DNA of 64,000 nucleotides from contig CAWJJG010000011.1 in the NCBI GenBank assembly GCA_963843085.1, forward strand, positions 1,240,001 to 1,304,000. The letters are read 5' to 3'. A program made the translations under genes and the position numbers. Below the pieces are notes generated by a model. That model was not told the DNA's origin, searched no databases, and saw only the letters and a program-made list of their open reading frames with translations. Within the stretch, counting starts at the first letter, position 1. The number at the start of each line of letters is the position of its first letter. Origin of the DNA: DASUPK01 sp963843085. Its GTDB lineage: Bacteria; Actinomycetota; Thermoleophilia; Solirubrobacterales; 70-9. Shown here piece after piece: positions 49,274-58,298 of the stretch.

Positions 49274-50235
49274 GGGTCGCGGTGCTGGGCGGTGGGACCT
49301 CATCGGAGCACGAGGTCTCGCTGCGCTCTGCCGCCTCCGTCGCGGGTGGCCTGCGCGCCGCCGGACACGAGACCGTCGAGGTGACGATCGGACGCGATGG
49401 CCGCTGGTCGGCCGAGGATGAGGAGGTCCGCTTTGCGCCCGCCACCGGCCTGCTGGGCTGCGACGTCGCCTTTCCGGTCCTGCACGGCCCCGGTGGGGAG
49501 GACGGCAGCATCCAGGGCCTGCTCGAGGTCCTCGGCATCCCCTACGCGGGGTCCGACGTCGAAGCCTCGGCGATCTGCATGGACAAGCTCGTCTTCAAGG
49601 ACCTGTTGACCCGGCGAGGAATCCCTCAGGTCGACTACTGCCGGGTAGGCGAGCCGGAGTGGAAGGCGATCGCCTCGGGGTTCGCGAAGCCGGTCTGGGT
49701 GAAGCCGGCCCGGCTCGGCTCGAGCGTGGGGATCTCGCCCGCCTCGGGCACCGAGGAGCTCGATCGAGCCGTCGAGGAGGCCGGTCGGCACGATCCGCGG
49801 GTGATCGTCGAGGCGCCCGCCGCCGGCAAGGAGGTCGAGTGCTCGCTGCTCGGCAACGACGACCCGGTCGCCTCACCGCCCGGCGAGATCGACACCAAGG
49901 GGCACGATTGGTACGACTACGAGGCCAAGTACGCCGAGGGCGGCATGGAGCTGGTCATCCCGGCCAGGATCTCCGAGGTGGCGACCGAGACGCTCCGTTC
50001 TCTCGCCCGCCAGGTGTTCACGCTCTGCGGCTGCAGCGGCCTGGCCCGTTGCGACTTCTTCGTTGACGGGGACGACGTGCTCGTCAACGAGCTCAACACC
50101 ATCCCCGGCTTCACCGAGACCAGCGTCTACGGCAAGCTCTTCGAGGCCGATGGGATCGCCTATCCCGAGCTCTGCGACCGGCTGGTGAAGCTGGCGATCG
50201 AGCGCCACGAGCAGGCGCGCAGCTACGAGTTCTAA
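49270..50235 (+). CDS. ddl: D-alanine-D-alanine ligase, second copy
   Basis: The 321-residue ATP-grasp ligase has GGGTSSEHEVSLRSA with the catalytic Glu, VLHGPGGEDG, VWVKPARLGSSVGIS (triad Ser), WYDYEAKY (triad Tyr) and NELNTIPGFTETSVYG. It shares the length and motif order of the ligase at 21337-22293 but differs in many positions. It overlaps pknB by ATGA, so D-Ala-D-Ala supply is co-expressed with the division and kinase genes. It is the better candidate for the housekeeping copy. Confidence 0.93.
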   Translation: MRVAVLGGGTSSEHEVSLRSAASVAGGLRAAGHETVEVTIGRDGRWSAEDEEVRFAPATGLLGCDVAFPVLHGPGGEDGSIQGLLEVLGIPYAGSDVEASAICMDKLVFKDLLTRRGIPQVDYCRVGEPEWKAIASGFAKPVWVKPARLGSSVGISPASGTEELDRAVEEAGRHDPRVIVEAPAAGKEVECSLLGNDDPVASPPGEIDTKGHDWYDYEAKYAEGGMELVIPARISEVATETLRSLARQVFTLCGCSGLARCDFFVDGDDVLVNELNTIPGFTETSVYGKLFEADGIAYPELCDRLVKLAIERHEQARSYEF

Positions 50236-51725
50236 CCCGCCTTCAAGAGGCGAACGTCCGAGATCTCCATCTGGTACCGGCCAGGGTCGTCCTTGGCGGA
50301 CGGAAGCTTGGTGACCCAGATCAGGAAGGACCGGGCCGGCTTGCCCGGCAGTGAGACGGTCTCGTTCCCTCCACCGCCCGACACGGTGGCCACGGGCTGG
50401 CCCCAGCCGGAGAGATCGCTCGGTGGTGGGCCGGCCGATTCGTAGATCTCGGCGTCGTAGCCGGGCGTCGGCGACTTGATCGCGATGGACTTCGCGGTCA
50501 CCGTGCTCCCGGCGTCGATTGCGAGACCGACGCCGCCCTTGAGACCGCCGAAATCCGGTGTGTCGTAGTGCTCGCTCGACCAGGCGGTTCCGGTCGGGTT
50601 CGAGTCGACCGCCAGGCCCTCGGTGCCCGTTTCGTGCTGGTCTCCCTCGGGATCGAACTCGCTTGCCGCTTCCGGGGAGAGGCGGATCTCGGAGCTGCCA
50701 CCACCCGCCGAGCCGTTGCCGCCGAGGTCGAGATGCCGGCCGCCGAAGATGACGGCTGCGGCGATCAGCCCGATGCCGATCAGCCCCATCACGATCCCGA
50801 TCCACGGCCGGCGGCGGCCACCGAGGCGGCGACGGGCCTTGGGCACCGAGTCGAGCACGCTGGTCGCCTCCCCGCTGGTGCCTCCGTGGCGGGCGGCCTC
50901 GACCTCGAGCGTCTGCTCCAGGTCGCGGACCATCTCGGCGACGGTGTTGTAGCGGTCACGCGGGTCCTTGGTGGTCGCCCGGTCGACCACGGACGCGACC
51001 ACGGCGGACACCTCCGGCCGCTTCGCCTGCACGTCCGGCATCGGCTCGTTGACGTGCTTCATCGCCACGCCGACCTGCGTCTCGGCCTGGAAGGGGACGT
51101 CCCCCGTCAGCATCTCGTAGAGGACGACGCCCAGCGAGTAGACGTCGGATCGCTCGTCGACGTCCTCGCCCATCGCCTGCTCGGGGGAGACGTAGTCGGT
51201 CGTGCCGAGGACCCGGCCCGTCGCGGTCATCCCCTTCTGCTCCAACGACCGGGCGATGCCGAAGTCGGTGACCTTCGCCCGGCCGTCGGGATCGATCAGG
51301 ACGTTCTGGGGCTTCACGTCGCGGTGGACGAGCTTGCGGGCGTGCGCGGCGGTCAGGCCCCGGCCGATCTCGATCCCGTAGGCGACCGCCTCGTCCACCG
51401 GCAGCGGGCCGTCGTCCTGGATACGGCGCTTCAGGGTGCGGCCGTCGATGTACTCGAAGACGATGTAGGGACGGCCGTCGTCCTCGCCCGCGTCGATGAC
51501 GCCCACCAAGTTGGGGTGGGAGAGGCGGGCCGCGGTCCGGGCCTCACGACGAAAGCGCTCGAGCTGGTCGGCCTCTTCGGAGATCTCGCGGTGCAGTAGC
51601 TTGACCGCCACCGGGCGGTCGAGGACCTCGTCGTTGGCTAGGTAGACCGTCGACATGCCGCCCGAGCCCAGCTTCGACTCGAGCCGGTACCGGCCCGAGA
51701 GTACGGTGGAGCTCAAGCGTTCCAA
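50232..51725 (-). CDS. Ser/Thr protein kinase with discoidin-like ectodomain
   Basis: The 497-residue protein (TTG start) has a kinase domain with LGSGGMSTVYLA, VAVKLL, VHRDVKPQN, VTDFGIAR and SPEQAMG, then one membrane helix at about 310-333. The ectodomain (about 350-497) has the beta-sandwich pattern DPEGDQHETGTEGLAVD, FGGLKGGVGLAID and an IYESAG strand, as in carbohydrate-binding discoidin-like modules and the MviN ectodomain of mycobacteria. Its stop overlaps the ddl stop on the other strand. An internal TTG four codons in is an alternative start. Confidence 0.88.
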   Translation of the reverse strand: MERLSSTVLSGRYRLESKLGSGGMSTVYLANDEVLDRPVAVKLLHREISEEADQLERFRREARTAARLSHPNLVGVIDAGEDDGRPYIVFEYIDGRTLKRRIQDDGPLPVDEAVAYGIEIGRGLTAAHARKLVHRDVKPQNVLIDPDGRAKVTDFGIARSLEQKGMTATGRVLGTTDYVSPEQAMGEDVDERSDVYSLGVVLYEMLTGDVPFQAETQVGVAMKHVNEPMPDVQAKRPEVSAVVASVVDRATTKDPRDRYNTVAEMVRDLEQTLEVEAARHGGTSGEATSVLDSVPKARRRLGGRRRPWIGIVMGLIGIGLIAAAVIFGGRHLDLGGNGSAGGGSSEIRLSPEAASEFDPEGDQHETGTEGLAVDSNPTGTAWSSEHYDTPDFGGLKGGVGLAIDAGSTVTAKSIAIKSPTPGYDAEIYESAGPPPSDLSGWGQPVATVSGGGGNETVSLPGKPARSFLIWVTKLPSAKDDPGRYQMEISDVRLLKAG

Positions 51726-51798
51726 TCGTCTTGCCTTTGCATCGCGCTGTATTTTCGCCCCCCGCCGCCCTCGCCGCTGAGAGCCTGCGCCCGAACGA

Positions 51799-52683
51799 AT
51801 GATGACTGTCCAGGTCCGCTTCTACACCGATCCCATCTGTCCCTGGTCCTGGGCCGCCGAGCCGGCCCTCAGGCGGCTGATGTGGGAGTTCGACGGCGAG
51901 CTCGAGTTCGTCTGGGTGATGGGCGGGCTGGCCCGTCGCTACGGCCGCGAGTACCGCGACGAGCAGGGACGGATCGGATACGGGCCGGATTGCAACGCCG
52001 ACCTGATCTCACATTGGCTTCAGGTGGCCGCCGATGGCCTGATGCCGACCGATCCCAGGATTTGGACTGAGAGCCCGCTGACCTCGACGTACCCCTCCTG
52101 CCAGGCGGTGAAGGCGGCCTCCGAGCAGGGCTGGGAGGCCGGCTACCGGTACCTGCGCGCCGTGCGGGAGGGGGTCATGTTCGAGCGCCAGAAGCTCGAT
52201 CGCCCCGAGTCCCTGCTCGCAGCCGCCAGGGGCACCCACATCGACCGGGCGCGCTTCGAGATAGACCTGTTCTCGGAGGCGATCACGGAGGCCTTCGCCG
52301 CCGACCTCGACGAGGTGCGCGATCCTTCCAAGGAGGCACGCGACGCCGGCGCCGTCGGCAGGACCGAGGGCAGGGATCGTGTCAGCTTTCCCTCCGCCCT
52401 CTTCATCGGCGAGGACGGACGGTGCCACGGCGTCTGGGGGCAGGCCCGGTCTCACCCCGCGCTTCGCGACGCGGCGCTGGGGGCAGGAGCGAAACAGCGT
52501 AATGAAGGTGCCCTGGAGCCGGCACAGGCGATTCAGCGCTTCGGCCGTTGCGCGACGCGGGAGCTGGAGGTGCTGGCCGAGAAGCCCCTGCCGGTCCTCG
52601 AAGCCGAGCTCTGGGAGATGGCGCGGGACTGGAAGCTGAAGCCGATCCGGGCGCTGACCGGAACGCTCTGGGAGCCGGCCTGA
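51799..52683 (+). CDS. DsbA/FrnE-family thioredoxin-fold protein with a CPWS site
   Basis: The 294-residue protein starts with FYTDPICPWSWAAEP, a thioredoxin-fold beginning where the usual CxxC is CPWS, leaving one active Cys. A helical insertion with STYPSCQAVKAA follows, then the cis-Pro region VSFPSALF. This pattern is found in DsbA-like FrnE and YjbH relatives. YjbH proteins act as Spx adaptors, others as isomerases; neither role is shown. It is cytoplasmic (no signal peptide). Confidence 0.78.
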   Translation: MMTVQVRFYTDPICPWSWAAEPALRRLMWEFDGELEFVWVMGGLARRYGREYRDEQGRIGYGPDCNADLISHWLQVAADGLMPTDPRIWTESPLTSTYPSCQAVKAASEQGWEAGYRYLRAVREGVMFERQKLDRPESLLAAARGTHIDRARFEIDLFSEAITEAFAADLDEVRDPSKEARDAGAVGRTEGRDRVSFPSALFIGEDGRCHGVWGQARSHPALRDAALGAGAKQRNEGALEPAQAIQRFGRCATRELEVLAEKPLPVLEAELWEMARDWKLKPIRALTGTLWEPA

Positions 52684-52691
52684 GCGACGCC

Positions 52692-52732
52692 CCGGGCGAC
52701 TTCCTTCCGCCGGGCGGAAAGAACTCGCCCGG
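52692..52732. terminator. composite hairpin terminator between convergent dsbA-like gene and purM
   Basis: An outer 8-bp stem (CCGGGCGA 52692-52699 with TCGCCCGG 52725-52732) encloses an inner stem TTCCGC-CGG-GCGGAA (52705-52719). It lies between the two convergent stops at 52683 and 52740, so it can end both transcripts. Confidence 0.75.
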
Positions 52733-52739
52733 CCGACAG

Positions 52740-53738
52740 CTAAGACCTCTGAACGCTCGGTGAACCCTCGATCGCCCGGCCGATCCGCTTCGCCGATGGG
52801 TAATGAGCCCGCAGCTCTTTCAGTGCCGCGTCTTCATCCGCCTGGGCCACCACGACGCAGAACCCGCAACCCATGTTGAAGACCTCGTGCATCTCCTCGT
52901 CGCCGACGCCGCCAAGCTCCTGGATCAACTGGAAGACCGGCGGAGCCGGCAACGGGTCGTCGATCTCGTAGGCGACCTCCGCCTCGAGGCGAAGCAGGTT
53001 GTCGAGGCCGCTGGAGGTGATGTGGGCGAGCCCGCGCACGTCGACGTGGGAGCGCAGCAGCTCCACCACCGGCTTGACGTAGATCTCGGTCGGCTCGAGC
53101 AGGACATCGCCAAGCGGGCGATCAAGGCGCTCGTCGTCGAGCGGGATGTCAGCCAGCGCCTTGCGGGCCAGCGTGTAGCCGTTGGAGTGCAGGCCCGAGG
53201 AGGGAAGCCCGATGACCGCGTCTCCGGGCTCGATCGCGGCCCCGGTGACGAGGGAATCGAGCTCCACGACCCCGAAGCAGGCCCCGGCCAGATCGAGGCC
53301 GTTGATCAGCTCCCCCAGCTGGGCGAGCTCGCCGCCGACGATCTCGATCCCGGCCAGCTCGGCGCCGCGCGCGAGGCCGACGCCGATCGCCCCGGCGATC
53401 TCCGGGTCGGCGCGATCGACGGCCAGGTAGTCGACCATCGCCAGCGGCTTGGCGCCGACGCAGATCACGTCGTTGACGTTCATCGCGATGCAGTCGATTC
53501 CGACGGTGTTCCATCGACCGAGCTGCTCGGCGAGGACCAGCTTGGTGCCGACGCCGTCGGTGCTCAGCGCAATCCCGGTCTCCTCGTTGAGCCGGACGAC
53601 GTTCGCGTAGTGGCCGCTGGCGAGGACCTGGCGGCTCTCAGCGGGCGCGGAGGCGGCGAGCGCGGCCACCAGCGAGGCGACGGCGGCGTCGGCGTCCCCC
53701 TGGCTCACCCCCGCCTGGGCGTAGGCATCCTCGCTCAC
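52740..53738 (-). CDS. purM: phosphoribosylformylglycinamidine cyclo-ligase
   Basis: PurM closes the imidazole ring to form AIR in purine synthesis. The GTG at 53736-53738 gives 332 residues and overlaps the uppP stop (GTGA). Motifs: STDGVGTKLVLAEQLGRW, GIDCIAMNVNDVICVGAKPL, GGELAQLGELI, GLPSSGLHSNGYTLAR and FNMGCGFCVVV. The N-terminal Gly-rich ATP motif is partly atypical (SGHYANVVRL). It ends at a strong hairpin. Confidence 0.93.
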   Translation of the reverse strand: MSEDAYAQAGVSQGDADAAVASLVAALAASAPAESRQVLASGHYANVVRLNEETGIALSTDGVGTKLVLAEQLGRWNTVGIDCIAMNVNDVICVGAKPLAMVDYLAVDRADPEIAGAIGVGLARGAELAGIEIVGGELAQLGELINGLDLAGACFGVVELDSLVTGAAIEPGDAVIGLPSSGLHSNGYTLARKALADIPLDDERLDRPLGDVLLEPTEIYVKPVVELLRSHVDVRGLAHITSSGLDNLLRLEAEVAYEIDDPLPAPPVFQLIQELGGVGDEEMHEVFNMGCGFCVVVAQADEDAALKELRAHYPSAKRIGRAIEGSPSVQRS

Positions 53739-54613
53739 GCGGGGATCTCCTCCTTCGGGGGAGTGGGCGAGTAGCCCTCGGGCCGGCCGTTGCCCGAGAC
53801 GAAGCGGGGACTGGGGGCCCGCCGCCGGCGCCACAGGTTCGCCAGGACCGTTCCCGCGAGAGCCGCGCGGTAAGCGGCGTAGGGCCAGAGCGCGCTGTCG
53901 CGCTCCACCACGCGGATCAGCTCCTGAGAGGCGAGGGTGGAGGCGAAGGAGGTCGCGGTGCCCGCCGCGAACCCGGCGCGGGCCTCGCGGGGAAGCCCCC
54001 GGCGCCGCAGCCGGACGCCCTTGAGGACGGCCGCGCCGACGATGACCGGCAGCGCCACCGTCCGGGAGAGCATGTTCGAATGTTGGCGGGTGAAGCCGCG
54101 CCAGCGCGCGGCGGTCAGGGTGGCGCCGTTCCGCGAGATGCCCGGCGCCAGAGCGGCGGCCTGGGCGAGGCCGAGGGCGAGGCCATCGGCGGCCGTCGCG
54201 GTGCCCCGATCCCTCACCTGGGGTCGCCGATCCGCGACAACCATGCCGGCGGCGCCCGCCAGCAGCCCGGCGGCGGTCGCGACCGGGCCGCCGAGTCGCC
54301 GCTCGATCGGCTTCTCGAGCAGCACGCCGAGCAGGGCCGGAGGCAGAAAGGAGAGCGCGATCACCGAGGCCTTGCGGCGGTCGAATGACCGAAGCTCCTC
54401 GGCGATCACGCGCCGCTGGCCCAGCAGGAGCGCGGCAGCCGCGCCGGCGTGGAGCGCGACCTCGAAGCTCTTCTGCAGCTCGGGGTCACGGCCGTCCTCG
54501 TCCCAGCCCGCGAGCCAGGGGATCAGGGTGAGATGGGCGGAGCTCGAGACCGGGAGCAGCTCGGTCGGCCCCTGAACAGCGCCGAGGACGACCGCCCTCG
54601 ACCGCCTCATCAT
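53735..54613 (-). CDS. uppP: undecaprenyl-diphosphatase UppP (BacA)
   Basis: UppP recycles undecaprenyl diphosphate to the lipid carrier for cell wall synthesis. The 292-residue membrane protein has GAVQGPTELLPVSSSAHL near the N-terminus and PGISRNGATLTAARW in the second half, the two catalytic motifs of BacA, with about eight hydrophobic segments. It begins with a tandem ATG inside the dedA stop. The last 45 residues form a basic and then Pro-rich tail. Confidence 0.92.
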   Translation of the reverse strand: MMRRSRAVVLGAVQGPTELLPVSSSAHLTLIPWLAGWDEDGRDPELQKSFEVALHAGAAAALLLGQRRVIAEELRSFDRRKASVIALSFLPPALLGVLLEKPIERRLGGPVATAAGLLAGAAGMVVADRRPQVRDRGTATAADGLALGLAQAAALAPGISRNGATLTAARWRGFTRQHSNMLSRTVALPVIVGAAVLKGVRLRRRGLPREARAGFAAGTATSFASTLASQELIRVVERDSALWPYAAYRAALAGTVLANLWRRRRAPSPRFVSGNGRPEGYSPTPPKEEIPA

Positions 54614-55344
54614 GAAACGGGTGGCGCCTCGGCTTCGCCTGCGCCGCCCCCTCGCGCTACGGGTGGCGCCTCGGCTTCGCCTGCGCCGCCCCCTCGCGTA
54701 CCCGGCTGCTCCTCGACGTCCCCCGTCGGCCCTCCGGGCCCACGGCGGCGCTTGATCAGGAGATAGGCGACCGCGGCGATCGCTGCGGCGACGACCACGT
54801 AGTCGAGGAAGGCGAGCTTCCGGTGCAGGTCCTCCCAGTTGTCGCCGACCGCCCGGCCGATCAGCGTCAGGCTCGAGAGCCAGATCACCGAGCCGGCCAG
54901 GGTGAGCGGGATGAAGCGGCGCAGCGGCATCTCGGCGACGCCCGCGGGAAGGGAGACGAAGGCGCGCACGAGGGGCAGCAGCCTGCCCACGAATACGGTG
55001 ATGTCGCCGCGGCGCTGGAACCAGCCATCGACCCAGTCGAGGCGCTTGCGGTCGATGTGGATCAGCTTGTTTCGCTCGAGCAGGTCGATGCGCCCGTAGT
55101 AGCCCGCCGCGTAGGCGATCAGGCAGCCGATCAGCTCACCGGTGACGCCGGCGGCGATCACGCCGAACAGGCTGAGGTCGCCGTCGCTCACCTTGAAGCC
55201 GGCGAACAGCATCGTCGCCTCGCTCGGAATCGGAATGCAGGCACTGCCGAGCAGGGTGAGGATGAAGACGCCGGCGTAGCCCACACTTCCGATGAAATCG
55301 GTGCAAAGGTTGACGACCGGATCGAGGAGGGCGGCGATAGGCAT
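54610..55344 (-). CDS. DedA family membrane protein
   Basis: The ATG at 55342-55344 gives 244 residues. DedA features: GSACIPIPSEATMLFAGF (the buried PxPSE loop), GRLLPLVRAFVSLPAGVAEM, and four to five hydrophobic segments. DedA proteins are thought to flip undecaprenyl phosphate or phospholipid, which fits the overlapping uppP gene. The C-terminal 35 residues are a low-complexity tail containing two 14-residue repeats (RGGGAGEAEAPPV) coded by a 42-bp tandem repeat. Confidence 0.9.
   Translation of the reverse strand: MPIAALLDPVVNLCTDFIGSVGYAGVFILTLLGSACIPIPSEATMLFAGFKVSDGDLSLFGVIAAGVTGELIGCLIAYAAGYYGRIDLLERNKLIHIDRKRLDWVDGWFQRRGDITVFVGRLLPLVRAFVSLPAGVAEMPLRRFIPLTLAGSVIWLSSLTLIGRAVGDNWEDLHRKLAFLDYVVVAAAIAAVAYLLIKRRRGPGGPTGDVEEQPGTRGGGAGEAEAPPVARGGGAGEAEAPPVS
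54617..54700. repeat. two-copy 42-bp tandem repeat in the 3' end of the DedA gene
   Basis: 54617-54658 and 54659-54700 are identical except at the last base or two. The period is a multiple of three, so copy number can change without a frameshift. Each unit encodes RGGGAGEAEAPPV plus one residue. Confidence 0.9.
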
Positions 55345-55468
55345 GGAATTCGGCGCGGCTGGGCGGCCTGCCCCGCGCGGCGCCACATGGTAGGCGGTTG
55401 CAGAATGGCTCGCGGGGATCCTCGTTTTTCCCCGGATTCGAGCTGCCCCCACTAGACTCGCTGCTCGC

Positions 55469-57364
55469 GTGGAGCGGCTCAAGCACCCCGTCTACAGGCA
55501 TCGCCTGATCCAGCTCGCCGCAGACGCAGTCCTCATTGCGGCCGCCTACTACCTGGCCTTCAGGTTGCGATTCCTCGATGCCTCGGGCGGGATCCCCGAC
55601 CGCTACGACCATATGCTCGGCCACACGATCGGCTTCGTCGTGGCCGGCCAGCTGATCGTCTTCTACGCCTTCGGCCTCTACGAGAAGTGGTGGCGCTACT
55701 TCCGCCTTCCGGACATGATCGCGGTGCTGCGCGCCTGCGCGGGCTCGACGGCGATCCTGGCCATCGCCTTCCTGCTGCTGAAGCCGTTCAACGACCAGAT
55801 TCCGCGCTCGGTCGTGGTCAGCTACTTCCTGCTCACGGTCTTCCTCGTCGGGGGCGCGAGGCTTCTGGCCCGAATGCTGCTGGTCGAGCGGATGGCACGC
55901 CGCGAGGTGCGCGGCGCCCGCCGCGTGCTCGTGATCGGCGCCGGCTCGGGCGGCCAGATGGTGGTCCGCGAGATGCAGCTCAACCCGAACCTCGGCTCGC
56001 GAGCCATCGGTTTCCTCGATGACGACCCTCGCAAGCGCGGAATGCGGCTGCACGGCATCAACGTGGTCGGCACCACCGAGGAGGTGGGCGGGGTCCTCGA
56101 CGAGTTCAACCCCGACGAGGTGATCATCGCGATCCCCTCGGCGCCGGGCGTGCTGCGCGGCCGCGTGGTGACTGCCTGCCGCGAGCGGGACGTACCGGTA
56201 CGGACCCTGCCGACCGTCTTCGAGCTGCTCCGCGGGGGAGTCCAGCTGACCAGGCAGCTGCGCGAGGTCCAGGTCGAGGACGTCCTCGGCCGCGAGCCGG
56301 TGAAGATGGAGCTCGACCGCGTCGGTGCGTACGTCCAGGACAAGGTCGTCCTGGTCACCGGGGCCGGCGGCTCGATCGGCTCGGAGCTCGTTCGCCAGAT
56401 CGCCCGGGTCCGCCCGAAGCTGCTCGTGATCCTCGACCACGCCGAGGACAACCTCTTCCGCATCGACCGGGAGATGATCGAGGAGCGCCATTTCACCCGG
56501 GTCGAGTCCGTCCTCGCGGACTGCAAGGAGGGCGACCGGATGCTCGAGGTGATGCAGCGCTTCAAGCCCGAGATCGTCTTCCACGCAGCCGCGTACAAGC
56601 ACGTGCCCCTGATGGAGGCGAACCCCCTCGAGGCGATCCGGAACAACGCGATGGCGACCAAGGTCACCGCCGAGACCGCCGTGGCATCCGGTTGCGAGCG
56701 CTTCGTCCTGATCTCGACCGACAAGGCCGTCAACCCGCGCACCGTGATGGGCGCCTCCAAGGCGATGGCCGAGTGGATCGTCGAGGCCGCAGGGCGTAAG
56801 CATCCACAGACGAAGTTCGTCTCGGTCCGCTTCGGCAACGTCCTGGCCTCGTCCGGAAGCGTGGTGCCGATCTTCCGCAACCAGATCGAGCGCGGCGGGC
56901 CGGTCACGGTGACCGACCCTGAGATGACGCGCTACTTCATGACCATTCCGGAGGCGGTGCAGCTGGTGATCCGCTCCGGCGACCTGGGCGGCGCCAGCGG
57001 CGAGGTCTTCGTGCTGGAGATGGGCGAGCCGGTGAAGATCGTCGACTTGGCACACAACATGATCAGGCTCGCCGGCTACGAGCCGGAGGTCGACATCGCG
57101 ATCGAGGTCGTCGGCGCGAGGCCCGGCGAGAAGCTGCACGAGGAGCTCTTCAACTCGGATGAGCGCCCGCAGCCGACGGCGTCCGACAGGATCGTCCGCG
57201 CCCTCCGCAGTGCGCCGCTGGATCCCGAGTGGGTGAACGGCACTCTGACCCGCCTGGAGACGCTGATCAAGGAAGGCGACGAGGCGCACCTGGCCGCGCG
57301 GACCGTCGAGCTCGTCTCGAAGCGCCGGGCAGACGATCTGGCGGTCGAGGATCTGACTGGCTGA
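55469..57364 (+). CDS. membrane-bound nucleotide-sugar 4,6-dehydratase/epimerase (CapD/WbpM/PglF family)
   Basis: The 631-residue protein (GTG start) has four N-terminal membrane helices (about 10-130), a first Rossmann-like domain (RRVLVIGAGSGGQMVVREM), and a C-terminal SDR domain with VTGAGGSIGSELVRQI, AAYKHVPLME, STDKAVNPRTVMGASK and RFGNVLASSGSV. This plan makes UDP-4-keto-6-deoxy-HexNAc for glycans. It begins the exopolysaccharide cluster and is divergent from dedA; TAGACT at about 55453 is a possible -10. Confidence 0.93.
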   Translation: MERLKHPVYRHRLIQLAADAVLIAAAYYLAFRLRFLDASGGIPDRYDHMLGHTIGFVVAGQLIVFYAFGLYEKWWRYFRLPDMIAVLRACAGSTAILAIAFLLLKPFNDQIPRSVVVSYFLLTVFLVGGARLLARMLLVERMARREVRGARRVLVIGAGSGGQMVVREMQLNPNLGSRAIGFLDDDPRKRGMRLHGINVVGTTEEVGGVLDEFNPDEVIIAIPSAPGVLRGRVVTACRERDVPVRTLPTVFELLRGGVQLTRQLREVQVEDVLGREPVKMELDRVGAYVQDKVVLVTGAGGSIGSELVRQIARVRPKLLVILDHAEDNLFRIDREMIEERHFTRVESVLADCKEGDRMLEVMQRFKPEIVFHAAAYKHVPLMEANPLEAIRNNAMATKVTAETAVASGCERFVLISTDKAVNPRTVMGASKAMAEWIVEAAGRKHPQTKFVSVRFGNVLASSGSVVPIFRNQIERGGPVTVTDPEMTRYFMTIPEAVQLVIRSGDLGGASGEVFVLEMGEPVKIVDLAHNMIRLAGYEPEVDIAIEVVGARPGEKLHEELFNSDERPQPTASDRIVRALRSAPLDPEWVNGTLTRLETLIKEGDEAHLAARTVELVSKRRADDLAVEDLTG

Positions 57365-57430
57365 ACCAATCGGGTCGCGCCGTCGCGCGCCCTCGCGTTA
57401 AGAAGCCCCCTAACATCCCGCGCCGCGGCC

Positions 57431-58273
57431 ATGAGCGGTCTTCTGAAGGACGTCGGAGCAGTTGCGGGCATCGCCTCGTTCCTGGGGTTGGCCCTGCTCG
57501 CCCTGCTCTATTTCGCCCAGGCGCGTGACGTCCGTCGCCTGCGCGAGCAGGCGAGCTTTCTGGTCGAGGGTTCCGACGATGGAGAGACGGTCGCGCCCGC
57601 CGAACGGACCGCCACGGCGGTCGCCTCGACCACGAAGGAGCCCGAGAAGGCAGCCGCGGCAGCGGCCGCGACGGCGCCCAACGACGCTGAGGCCTTCCGG
57701 CGGGCGGAGCTCGCCAGGCAGGCCGCGGAGCGCCGCCAGCGCTTCGAGCAGCGCCGACAGCCGGGAAATGGGCGAGAGCGCCCGGGCTGGATGTCGGAGC
57801 CGCTGTCCCTGGCCGTGATCGTGGCGGGGGCCATCCTGCTCGTGGCGGGGATCGCCTTCGGCGTCACGCACCTGACCGGCGGATCGTCCGGCTCAACGAC
57901 CGCGGGCGGCGGCAAGAAGAGCAAGGGACCGTGCCCGCCGAGCCAGACGAAGGTCGCCGTCCTCAACGGGACCGCCACGCCCGGCCTCGCTGCCGAGTCC
58001 GCCAGCCAGCTCAAGCAGAAGCAGTACAAGGTGGGGCCGGTCGGAAACACCTCGACTCCGTTCTCGACGAGTGTGGTCATGCTCGATCCAGGTGCGGACC
58101 CCCAGTGCGCGTCGGTGATTGGCCAGATCGTCGGCATCCCGAAGTCGCAGCCGATGAGCAACGAGGTCCGGCCGGATGCAGAAGGGGACCCCGTCGCGGT
58201 CGTCCTCGGGGACGACAAGGCGGGGACGTCCAGCAGCACCGGCGTCAGCGACACGACCGGCTCGGGTCTCTGA
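57431..58273 (+). CDS. membrane protein with LytR C-terminal domain
   Basis: The 280-residue protein has an N-terminal membrane helix (about 8-28), an Ala/Arg/Glu-rich coiled region, a second membrane helix (about 118-140), and a C-terminal LytR_C domain (KVAVLNGTATPGLAAESASQ, then a VVMLDPGAD strand). LytR_C domains accompany cell-wall glycopolymer attachment enzymes but the LCP catalytic domain is absent here. Location in the polysaccharide cluster fits a wall-anchoring accessory role. Confidence 0.75.
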   Translation: MSGLLKDVGAVAGIASFLGLALLALLYFAQARDVRRLREQASFLVEGSDDGETVAPAERTATAVASTTKEPEKAAAAAAATAPNDAEAFRRAELARQAAERRQRFEQRRQPGNGRERPGWMSEPLSLAVIVAGAILLVAGIAFGVTHLTGGSSGSTTAGGGKKSKGPCPPSQTKVAVLNGTATPGLAAESASQLKQKQYKVGPVGNTSTPFSTSVVMLDPGADPQCASVIGQIVGIPKSQPMSNEVRPDAEGDPVAVVLGDDKAGTSSSTGVSDTTGSGL

Positions 58274-58298
58274 GCCAAGCAGCAAGCCCGATCGCCCT

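Noticed and set aside
55136..57289. A 717-codon minus-strand open frame opposite the CapD-like gene.
   Set aside because: Same high-GC shadow effect; composition is Arg/Asp/His-rich without domain motifs.
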